Source: Microbacterium telephonicum (lineage in GTDB: Bacteria > Actinomycetota > Actinomycetes > Actinomycetales > Microbacteriaceae). Taken from it: 64,000 nucleotides of DNA. The stretch spans positions 685,259 to 749,258 of the forward strand of contig NZ_RCDB01000003.1 in the NCBI RefSeq assembly GCF_003651225.1, written 5' to 3'. The position numbers and the translations under genes are program-made. How positions within the stretch are numbered: position 1 is the first letter of the stretch; every line of letters starts with the position of its first letter. This document shows positions 25,980 through 33,110 of the stretch, piece after piece. A model generated the notes under the pieces. The model saw nothing but the letters and a program-made list of their open reading frames with translations. It did not search any database and was not told the origin of the DNA.

Positions 25980-26711
25980 ATGGGGCGCAACACCGCGGTC
26001 GTGATCGACGACGACCCCGACGTGCGTGCATTGATCGTCAACATCCTCTCCAGCTCGGGGTTCGACGTCATCGAGACCGACAACGGCGTCGAGGGCGTCG
26101 AGGCGGTCTTCTCCCACGACCCCGTGATCACGACGCTCGACGTCAACATGCCCGGCATCGACGGCTACGAGACGGCCCGCCGCATCCGCGAGCGCAGCAG
26201 CACCTACATCGTCATCATCACGGCGCTCACCGATGAGGCCGACGCGGTGCTCGGCTTCAGCGTCGGCGCCGACGACGTCGTCGTGAAACCGTTCCGCGCC
26301 CGGGAGCTGCGGGCCCGGCTGCTCGCCGCGCAGCGCCGGCAGGTCTCCACCGCCACCCCCGCCGTGGGCGCCCCCGTCATCGACACGCTCGGCTGGAACG
26401 GACTCAAACTCGTCCGCGGCGCGCACGTCGTCACCGTCGACGACGAACCCGTCTCCCTCACCCGCACCGAGTTCGACCTGCTCGCCACCATCCTCGAGTC
26501 GGCGCCCGACGTGCGTTCCAAAGCCGACCTCGTGCACTCGGTGCGCGACGATCCTCGGCTGTTGCCGGTGCGCGACGCCGACGAACGTGCGATCGAGACG
26601 CACATGGCGAACCTGCGCCGCAAGCTCGGTGAATCGGCGGCGACGCCCCGGTTCATCGAGACCGTGCGCGGCGTGGGCTATCGGGCGATCACGAGCCCCG
26701 TCGAGGTGTGA
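25980..26711 (+). CDS. OmpR-type response regulator, module 2
   Basis: A 243-residue regulator. The receiver (about 1-120) has Asp10-Asp12, phospho-acceptor Asp54 (TTLDVNMPG) and Lys in VVKPFRARE. A short linker and winged-helix domain (about 140-243) follow, ending NLRRKLGES and GVGYRA. The start at 25980 has AGGAG at 25967-25971; a GTG 9 nt upstream is less well placed. A hairpin (CGACGC/GCGTCG, about 25941-25960) lies just before the ribosome binding site. It is followed after 4 nt by its kinase. Probable binding sites are the phased repeats at 29494-29540. Confidence 0.85.
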   Translation: MGRNTAVVIDDDPDVRALIVNILSSSGFDVIETDNGVEGVEAVFSHDPVITTLDVNMPGIDGYETARRIRERSSTYIVIITALTDEADAVLGFSVGADDVVVKPFRARELRARLLAAQRRQVSTATPAVGAPVIDTLGWNGLKLVRGAHVVTVDDEPVSLTRTEFDLLATILESAPDVRSKADLVHSVRDDPRLLPVRDADERAIETHMANLRRKLGESAATPRFIETVRGVGYRAITSPVEV

Positions 26712-26715
26712 CCTC

Positions 26716-28359
26716 GTGACGGGGCCGGAAGCCGCCATCCGCGCCCCCCGCACCGGGGCGTGGGGCGATGTGCGCTCGCGCTCCATCTGGCGCTGGCAGC
26801 TCATCTTCGCGGCGAGCGCCGTGACGGCCGTCGTGATCTACGTGCTGCTGTCGCCCCATCTCTTCGCCGACGTGGGCTTCGTGTGCGGCATCGCGGCGGT
26901 CGTGGTGCTCTCGGGCGCGTCGCTGGTGCTGCCGTGGCACCGGATGCCGGCATCCGCCGTGCTCGTCCTCCCCCTCGCCGATGCCGTCGCCGTCGGTCTG
27001 ATGTCGCAGAGCGGCGAGTCCCGCGCCTCGCTGCTGTGGGTGTTCCCCATCGCCTGGGTCGCGACGTACTACGGCTTCCCTGCCCTGCTCGCCCTCCTGG
27101 GCGTCATCGCGGGGATGCTCGCCGTCGACGTGCTGCAGGCCGGCATCTCGGCCGCGCAGTCGCAGCGAGCGCTCATCATCCTGCTCTGCTTCGGATTCAT
27201 GGGCGTGACCGTGCAGTTGGGGGCGCGACGTGCCCGCGCCTACCGGGAGCTGCTGGGACGGCAGCTCGATCAGGTCGACCGGATGCGGCAGCGCTCCGAA
27301 CGGCAGAACCGGCGGATCGAGCTGCTCGCCGACACCTTGGACACCGGCATCGCACTGATCGACCGGGACGGCGTTCTGCTGGATGCCAACGCGGCCTTCC
27401 TGCGCATGTACGGCGCGACCGCCATCCCGGATTTCTCGGCGTCGGGTGCGATCGAGTACAGCGATTACCGCGGCACGGTCGTCGCCCCGGGCGAGACGAT
27501 CGTCGATCACGCCATCGCCGGTGTCCGACTGGAGGACCGCCGCGCGTGGCTGCACGGGCGGGACGGGCAATGGCGGGCGATCGAAGTCTCGACTCGATCC
27601 GTCGCGGGCGAGGGCGACGAGTACAGCGGCACCCTCATGGTCATCCGCGACGTCACCGTGGCCGCCGATTCCGAGCGCGAGCGTCAGACCGTCGCGACGA
27701 TCGTCTCGCACGAGTTGCGCAACCCGCTCACCGCGATCACCGGCCACGTCGAGCTGCTGCTCGAGCGCGACGACCTCCCCGACGATGTGCTGCGCCAGCT
27801 GGCGGTCGTCGACAACGCCGGGCAGCGGATGGAGCGGCTCATCACCTCGACGCTCGACCGCTACCGCCCCGAAGCCCCGCACCGTGAGGCCGTCCTGCTG
27901 CGCACGATCACGGAATCCTCCCTCACGGCCTTCGCGGCGAGCGCCGGCAACGCGCAGGTCGAGCTGACGAGTGATCTGACCGACGACTGCCCGGTGGTCG
28001 CCGATGCGTTCGCCCTGCGCCAGGCCGTCGACAATCTGGTCGGCAACGCGGTGAAGTACACCGCGCGCGGAGGCGCGGTGCGCGTCAGCCTGCACGCCCT
28101 CGAGGACAGTGCCCGACTCACGGTCAGCGACTCCGGCATCGGCATGGGGGCCGACGACGTCGCCCGCATCTTCGACCGAGGCTTCCGGTCGGCGGCCGCG
28201 CGCGCCAGCGGCATCCCGGGCACGGGACTCGGGATGGCGCAGGTGCGTGAGGTCGTCGACGAGCACGGCGGCTCCCTGCACATCACGAGCGAGCTGGGGC
28301 GCGGGACGACCGTCGAACTCGATCTGCCGATGAGCGCCGTCCGGGAGGCCGTCCGATGA
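26716..28359 (+). CDS. Membrane PAS sensor histidine kinase, module 2
   Basis: A 547-residue paralogue of the kinase at 21521 with the same layout. Membrane helices lie at about 25-175 and a PAS-like domain at about 200-310 (LADTLDTGIALIDRDGVLLDAN). HisKA has His332 (VSHELRNPL). The HATPase domain has NLVGNAVKY, DSGIGM and GTGLGMAQV. GTG start 4 nt after the regulator's stop, and its own stop overlaps the next ATG (ATGA), so regulator, kinase and GGDEF-like protein form one coupled operon. Confidence 0.85.
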   Translation: MTGPEAAIRAPRTGAWGDVRSRSIWRWQLIFAASAVTAVVIYVLLSPHLFADVGFVCGIAAVVVLSGASLVLPWHRMPASAVLVLPLADAVAVGLMSQSGESRASLLWVFPIAWVATYYGFPALLALLGVIAGMLAVDVLQAGISAAQSQRALIILLCFGFMGVTVQLGARRARAYRELLGRQLDQVDRMRQRSERQNRRIELLADTLDTGIALIDRDGVLLDANAAFLRMYGATAIPDFSASGAIEYSDYRGTVVAPGETIVDHAIAGVRLEDRRAWLHGRDGQWRAIEVSTRSVAGEGDEYSGTLMVIRDVTVAADSERERQTVATIVSHELRNPLTAITGHVELLLERDDLPDDVLRQLAVVDNAGQRMERLITSTLDRYRPEAPHREAVLLRTITESSLTAFAASAGNAQVELTSDLTDDCPVVADAFALRQAVDNLVGNAVKYTARGGAVRVSLHALEDSARLTVSDSGIGMGADDVARIFDRGFRSAAARASGIPGTGLGMAQVREVVDEHGGSLHITSELGRGTTVELDLPMSAVREAVR

Positions 28360-29483
28360 TCGACAACGCCGTCGTGATCTCCCTCGTTGCGATCGCCACC
28401 CTCTGCACCGTCGTCTACATCGGTCTCGGTTTCCTTCCGCGGCCCAGCCGCGCCGCCGCGTGGTGGTCGTCGGCGTTCATCGTCTTCATGCTCGCCGGGT
28501 ATGTCTGGATCGCCGCGGACGCTACGGGCTCGACCGCCGTGCGGGCCGTCGCATCGGGCATCATGCTCGGCGCGCCGGGACTCATCTGGGCGGGGCTGCG
28601 CATCGACCGCGGAATGCACCCCGGCGCCCGCGCGTGGTGGCCCGCCGCGGCATGGACCCTAGTCGCCCCCGTCGCGCTGCTGCTGACGTCGGACCAGCCA
28701 TGGTTCTTGACGGTCGTGCGCGTCACGTTCGCCGGCGGAGGCGCATTCGCGGCTCTCGTCGTCATCGAGCTGATCCGTCGCGGCGCGCGGTGGCGAGACG
28801 AGTCGCTCCCCCTGGGGCTCGTCAGCGGTGGGTACGTGTTCCTGGCCATGCTCAATCTGTTCCACGAGGTCGTGCGACTGGCGACCGGAGCGGCCGCCGA
28901 GGTCGCCCTCGACGACACGCGCAGCCTCAACATCCTCGGGTCGCAGCTGTTCGTCATCTGCGCGGCCTTCACGCTGTTGCTGTTCACGAGAGGCAGCGAT
29001 GCGGCGCCGCCGGTCGATCGCACGTTCGCGTCGGTCGCGCGCGATCGGCTCACCCGCGCAGAGGCCGTCGGCGATCGCTGGTGGTCGGTGATCGTCGTGC
29101 GTCTCGACGACCCCGAAGCCCTGCGCGTCGCGTCGAGCACCAACGCGTTCGACCACCTGTCCGCGCGGTTCCGCGACACGGTCGTGCGGTCACTGCCGGC
29201 GGATGCCGATCTCGAGCGACGGGGCGACGTCGAATTCGTCGTGCTGCTGCCGCGCCCGGAGGGTGCCGTACGGCAGGTGCTCGCCCGGCTGCTGTCCGAC
29301 GTCGCCGCGACCGGCGAGGGCTCCGCCGTGGGGGTGCGCCCCTCGGCGAGCGTCGGGTGGGCCCAGGTCGAGGTCGTCGGTTACGACCTGGGCGACCTGG
29401 TCGAGGCTGCTGATGCCGCCGCGCTCCGCGCTCACGCCCTGGGCGGCGATCGCTGGGACCGCACGACCCCGCCGGTGTCCTGA
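28356..29483 (+). CDS. Membrane protein with degenerate GGDEF domain, module 2
   Basis: A 375-residue paralogue of the 23203 product. Membrane helices occupy about 1-215. The C-terminal GGDEF-like domain has RRGDVEF (288-294) where active cyclases have R-GGDEF, then SASVGWA and an AADAAALRAHALGGDRW helix. The remnant GDVEF makes descent from a diguanylate cyclase clearer than in the module-1 copy. Enzyme activity is doubtful because the second Gly and the order of the acidic residues are altered. Coupled to the kinase by a 4-nt overlap. Confidence 0.7.
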   Translation: MIDNAVVISLVAIATLCTVVYIGLGFLPRPSRAAAWWSSAFIVFMLAGYVWIAADATGSTAVRAVASGIMLGAPGLIWAGLRIDRGMHPGARAWWPAAAWTLVAPVALLLTSDQPWFLTVVRVTFAGGGAFAALVVIELIRRGARWRDESLPLGLVSGGYVFLAMLNLFHEVVRLATGAAAEVALDDTRSLNILGSQLFVICAAFTLLLFTRGSDAAPPVDRTFASVARDRLTRAEAVGDRWWSVIVVRLDDPEALRVASSTNAFDHLSARFRDTVVRSLPADADLERRGDVEFVVLLPRPEGAVRQVLARLLSDVAATGEGSAVGVRPSASVGWAQVEVVGYDLGDLVEAADAAALRAHALGGDRWDRTTPPVS

Positions 29484-29493
29484 CCCGCGATTC

Positions 29494-29540
29494 CTCAGGA
29501 ATAGCTCAAGTCGGCTGAAGAGTCCCTCAAGTAGCTGAAG
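29494..29540 (+). promoter_or_regulatory. Five phased CT(C/G)A(A/G)G repeats, likely regulator operator
   Basis: Hexamers CTCAGG, CTCAAG, CTGAAG, CTCAAG and CTGAAG start at 29494, 29505, 29515, 29526 and 29535, that is every 9-11 bp on one DNA face. They lie after the module-2 operon and about 140 nt before the Tat-exported orphan gene. A short hairpin (CCCCCATTTGGGGG) follows at about 29542. The form suits tandem binding of an OmpR-type dimer. Confidence 0.5.
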
Positions 29541-29678
29541 TCCCCCATTTGGGGGACATACCGTCGGTATCGGAGCAGCGCACATGGGGCCCGGATCCCG
29601 AAATCCGGTGGCGCTGCTCCCACAACTTACTGGGTACGGGACAGGGGGCTCTCCCGAGAAGTGTTTCTGGGGAGAGAC

Positions 29679-30251
29679 ATGCAGGACGCTCTGCCGCGCC
29701 TCGACGACGCCTTCGACGGGTCGAAGCGCAACGGAATGGACCGTCGTCAGCTGCTCAAGATGGGCGCCTGGGCCGCCCCCGTCATCGTGCTCGCCACCGC
29801 CGCCCCCGCCGCCGCCGCGTCGACCGATCCGCCGACGACCGCACCGTACACCCCTCCGAACGTCGTGGCGGTAACCAACGGCGACACAGAGATGCTCCCC
29901 CGGTACGTCTCCGGAGCGACTTCGGTGACGGGCAAGCCTTGGTGGGACAACGGCAGCTATATCGACTTCCAAAACCCGAACCGTTTGGGCACGAACCTCT
30001 GGATCGAAGGCATTCCCCAGGCCAGCACGCCGCGCTCGGTCTCGGTCTACTTCTACGTGCCCTACTCGACAGGCCCACTCGCGCGTCCGAAGCCATCGCA
30101 GTGGGAGTGGTCGATGACGCAGAGCAACTTTTCATCGATGGCAGCCGTCTATGAGCCCCTCAACGCAACTCAGGGCGTATGGCGCCTGGACTTCCTAATG
30201 CCATCGTGGGGAACGGACTCTGGCACTCAGTTGTTTGTGAAGACAGCGTGA
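29679..30251 (+). CDS. Tat-exported small protein, unknown function
   Basis: A 190-residue protein of no recognised family. A twin-arginine signal (DRRQLLKMGAWAAP, Arg22-Arg23) ends near AAAA at about residue 47. The mature part is about 140 residues, rich in Tyr, Trp, Asn and Pro (PWWDNGSYIDFQNPN, VYFYVPYSTGP), which suggests a beta-sandwich or surface-layer-like protein. GGGGAGAG precedes the ATG. The 3' half has noticeably lower GC than its neighbours, a hint of foreign origin. Its upstream region holds the phased repeat array, so it may be the main target of the module-2 regulator. Confidence 0.65.
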   Translation: MQDALPRLDDAFDGSKRNGMDRRQLLKMGAWAAPVIVLATAAPAAAASTDPPTTAPYTPPNVVAVTNGDTEMLPRYVSGATSVTGKPWWDNGSYIDFQNPNRLGTNLWIEGIPQASTPRSVSVYFYVPYSTGPLARPKPSQWEWSMTQSNFSSMAAVYEPLNATQGVWRLDFLMPSWGTDSGTQLFVKTA

Positions 30252-30260
30252 TCGCGACGA

Positions 30261-31580
30261 TCAAAGGGTCTTGATTACGCGTGCCCGGCCTAGCGAGTGG
30301 AGGAACTCTCGTACCTCCTCAAGAGCCTGAGTACGCCCCTCCACATCACGTTCCGCCAAACCGCCATCGGCGAGCATGGTCCAGATCAGCGCCGCCGCAC
30401 CTCCGAGCGCGAGCACTTCAGTGGTAGGCACGTCGAGGTTCAGCACGACGACGCGGGACTCGTCGCCGTACCAGGCCACGTTGTCGGCGATGCGCCAGAC
30501 GGCCTCCTCGCCGACGGCCAGCACACCGGCATCGACGAGCTCCCCGATGGCGGCGCTCACCAGCTCCTCCGCATCGACACCCTCCGGCGCACCGAAGCGA
30601 CCGACAGTCGCGGCGACCATCACTTCAGCATCCACGTCGTCGGCGGCCTCCCACAGCGCGGGCGCGATGCCGCCGAGCACGCGCACCATGCCGTTCTCAC
30701 CGTCGGCCTGCAGCACGACGACGCGGTCGGGGTCTTCGAGGTGCACAGCGTCCAGCACCGCGGCACGCGAGTAGCGACCCTCCCCCGGTGGTGCCGCCGC
30801 GATCGGTGCGGGGGCCCAGGTAACAGCGCGCACAGCATCCGTCACCGCAGGCACGGCCTCGGCGAGATCCGACGCGTCGCGGTACCGCCATCGCCGCACC
30901 CCACCGGTCCGGCCGAGGGTCTCGGCGATCCACTGCAGCGGACGGTCCATCGCGGCGAGGTAGCTCGTCTGCGTCACGAGCTCGTCGATCACGTCGCCGA
31001 GGTCGACGGGCTCGACCCGCGGGGACTCGGGACCGTCGGGCTCGCGGTCGAGCAGCACCACGCCCGCCAACGTCAGTGGCCCGTCCGGCAGCGGCTGCAG
31101 CCCCAGATCCGACGGCGCACGCTGCGTCTTCACGGCATCGCCTTCGATGATCGACAGCGGCTTGCGGTACGGGTAGACCCGTCCGTCGCGGTCGATGCCC
31201 ACCGTCTCGTCCGACACGTAGCCGTAGAGACCGCCGAGCGCCCGCGCGGCGGTGGTCTTGCCCCGGCCCGACGGACCGACGAGCACGATCACCCGCCCAT
31301 CCGGCAGCGCGAGTCCCGCGGCGTGCAGCATCCACAGCTCGCCCCGGCGCGCGGTGATCGCCTCGAGCGTGACGCGCTGCGACAGATCCGACAGCACCTG
31401 CGCATCGGAGCCGCCGGCCGACACCAGCCCGGCCACCGGCACGACGACGACGGGCTCCTCCGCATCCGTCTCAGCATCGCGCCACACCGAGCGCACCGCA
31501 TCCGCCAGCGCCTCGTCGACGCCCGAGAGGTCCAGCTCGACGACGACGCCGAGCGCCTCGATCAGAAGCCGCCTCACCAC
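30261..31580 (-). CDS. HprK-like ATPase fused to PqqD-like domains
   Basis: A 439-residue protein. The HPr-kinase-like region has the P-loop GPSGRGKT (102-109) and downstream SDETVGID and YPYRKPLSI segments typical of HprK-type serine kinases in peptide-modification clusters. The C-terminal part appears to hold one or two PqqD-like folds (about 265-355 and 360-439, the latter with VVVLNLDVP and AALIWTML). GTG start fixed by TACACT 7 nt upstream. No precursor peptide, cyclase or radical-SAM gene is nearby. It is divergent from the Wzz/tyrosine-kinase gene and shares a -10 region with it. The substrate is unknown; a role in capsule or surface-glycan control is plausible. Confidence 0.7.
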   Translation of the reverse strand: MVRRLLIEALGVVVELDLSGVDEALADAVRSVWRDAETDAEEPVVVVPVAGLVSAGGSDAQVLSDLSQRVTLEAITARRGELWMLHAAGLALPDGRVIVLVGPSGRGKTTAARALGGLYGYVSDETVGIDRDGRVYPYRKPLSIIEGDAVKTQRAPSDLGLQPLPDGPLTLAGVVLLDREPDGPESPRVEPVDLGDVIDELVTQTSYLAAMDRPLQWIAETLGRTGGVRRWRYRDASDLAEAVPAVTDAVRAVTWAPAPIAAAPPGEGRYSRAAVLDAVHLEDPDRVVVLQADGENGMVRVLGGIAPALWEAADDVDAEVMVAATVGRFGAPEGVDAEELVSAAIGELVDAGVLAVGEEAVWRIADNVAWYGDESRVVVLNLDVPTTEVLALGGAAALIWTMLADGGLAERDVEGRTQALEEVREFLHSLGRARVIKTL

Positions 31581-31586
31581 ACGGGA

Positions 31587-31593
31587 TAGTGTA
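31587..31593. promoter_or_regulatory. Overlapping bidirectional -10 element
   Basis: TAGTGTA contains a plus-strand -10 (TAGTGT, 31587-31592) and a minus-strand -10 (TACACT, 31593-31588) offset by one base. It can serve the tyrosine-kinase gene and the leaderless HprK/PqqD-like gene. Confidence 0.5.
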
Positions 31594-31619
31594 CGGAGGA
31601 CGAGAAGGAGCGCCGGGCG

Positions 31620-33101
31620 ATGGAACTGCGGGACTACCTGCGCATTCTGCGTGCGCACTGGGTCGGCATCCTGCTGCTCACGATCCTCGGTGCCGCGGTC
31701 GGCTACGGGTACTCGGCACTGCAGCCGAAGGTGTACACGGCCAGCGCGAGCGGCATCGTGCAGGCCACCGGCGGCGGCACCGACACCGGGTCGGCCCTCG
31801 TGGGCAACCAACTGGCGCAGAGCAAGGTCTCGTCGTACGTCGACATCGGCGGATGGCGTTCGGTCGCCGAGTCGGCGATCGACTACCTCGACCTCGACAC
31901 GACACCGGAAGCGCTCGTCACGCGGGTGACGGTGTCGAACCCGCTGAACACCGTCATCATCAACGTCTCCGCCGACGGCGCCTCACCGGAGGAGGCGCGC
32001 GACCTCGCCGAGGCCTGGGTGCGCGGCATGGTCGAGCAGATCAACATGCTCGAGAACGGCACGCCGGGTCAGGCCGGCGCGGTCACGCTGGTCGCCGGGG
32101 AGTCCGCGTCACTGCCGACCGAACCCTCGTCGCCCAACACCCGCCTGAACATCGCGCTGGGCACCCTCATCGGCCTCGCCCTCGGCATCGGGTACGCCGT
32201 CATCCGCCACGTGCTCGACCGTCGCGTCCGCGATCCCCGGGCGATCGAACGCGAGACCGGCGTCTCGGTGGTCGGCACCATCCCGCTCGAGAAGCAGCTC
32301 ACCGACGCCCGCAAGGTGTTCCGGTTCGACACGTCGCTGTCGTCGGCGACCGGCGCGGCGATCACCGAGGCGATGCGCGAGCTGCGCACGAACCTGCAAT
32401 TCATGGACGTCGACAATCCGCCACGGGTCATCGTCGTCACGAGCCCCATTCCCGGCGACGGCAAATCCACGAGCGCCGCGAACCTCGCCCTGAGCCTCGC
32501 CGCCGCCGGACAGCGCACGATCCTCATCGACGCCGACCTGCGCCGCCCCGTCGTCGGCACGGTCTTCGACCTGCCCGAGGGCGCGGGGCTGACCGACGTC
32601 CTCGCCGGGCGGGCACGGTTCGAGGATGTCGCCCACCAACCCGATGCCTCCGGCAACCTCCAGGTGCTCACCGCGGGCCGCATCCCACCCAACCCGAGCG
32701 AGGTGCTCGGTTCGCAGCGGATGCGCGATCTCGTGCGCGAACTCGGCAACACGTCGACCGTGATCATCGACTCCCCGCCGACCATCCCGGTGACGGATGC
32801 CGCCGTGCTCGGGGCCGCCGCGGACGGCGTGCTCCTGGTGGTCTCCGCCGGCCGCACGACCTACGACATGATGCTCAAGGCCCTCGAGAACATCGCGAAG
32901 GCCAACGGACGCGTGCTCGGCGTCGTGCTGAACAAGGTGCCCAAGCGCGGTGCCGAGTCGGGTTATTACGGGTACCGCTACCGCGGCGGGTACTACGCCG
33001 CCGAACCCGCGCCCACGCGGCGCGCGCTGCGCCGCACCCGCGCACGCGAGCAGGCCGAGACGCACGCGCTCGCGGAGGAGAAGCTCACCTCGGCACCGTA
33101 G
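31620..33101 (+). CDS. Wzz-type chain-length regulator fused to BY tyrosine kinase
   Basis: A 493-residue capsular polysaccharide co-polymerase/kinase. The Wzz domain is bracketed by membrane helices (about 14-32 and 175-195). The cytoplasmic kinase has Walker A SPIPGDGKST (275-284), Walker A' ILIDADLRRP (301-310) and Walker B VIIDSPP. A C-terminal Tyr cluster (GYYGYRYRGGYY) is the autophosphorylation tail. Both halves are in one chain, as in actinobacterial and Gram-negative BY-kinases. It should set polymer length and export of a surface polysaccharide; Wzx/Wzy genes are not in the window. Ribosome binding site GAAGGAG. Confidence 0.9.
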   Translation: MELRDYLRILRAHWVGILLLTILGAAVGYGYSALQPKVYTASASGIVQATGGGTDTGSALVGNQLAQSKVSSYVDIGGWRSVAESAIDYLDLDTTPEALVTRVTVSNPLNTVIINVSADGASPEEARDLAEAWVRGMVEQINMLENGTPGQAGAVTLVAGESASLPTEPSSPNTRLNIALGTLIGLALGIGYAVIRHVLDRRVRDPRAIERETGVSVVGTIPLEKQLTDARKVFRFDTSLSSATGAAITEAMRELRTNLQFMDVDNPPRVIVVTSPIPGDGKSTSAANLALSLAAAGQRTILIDADLRRPVVGTVFDLPEGAGLTDVLAGRARFEDVAHQPDASGNLQVLTAGRIPPNPSEVLGSQRMRDLVRELGNTSTVIIDSPPTIPVTDAAVLGAAADGVLLVVSAGRTTYDMMLKALENIAKANGRVLGVVLNKVPKRGAESGYYGYRYRGGYYAAEPAPTRRALRRTRAREQAETHALAEEKLTSAP

Positions 33102-33104
33102 GGT
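33099..33104 (+). promoter_or_regulatory. -10 element overlapping the tyrosine-kinase stop codon
   Basis: TAGGGT shares its TAG with the stop codon and ends 6 nt before the GTG at 33111, giving a leaderless mRNA for the DUF4012 gene in addition to any read-through. Confidence 0.4.
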
Positions 33105-33110
33105 TGACGG

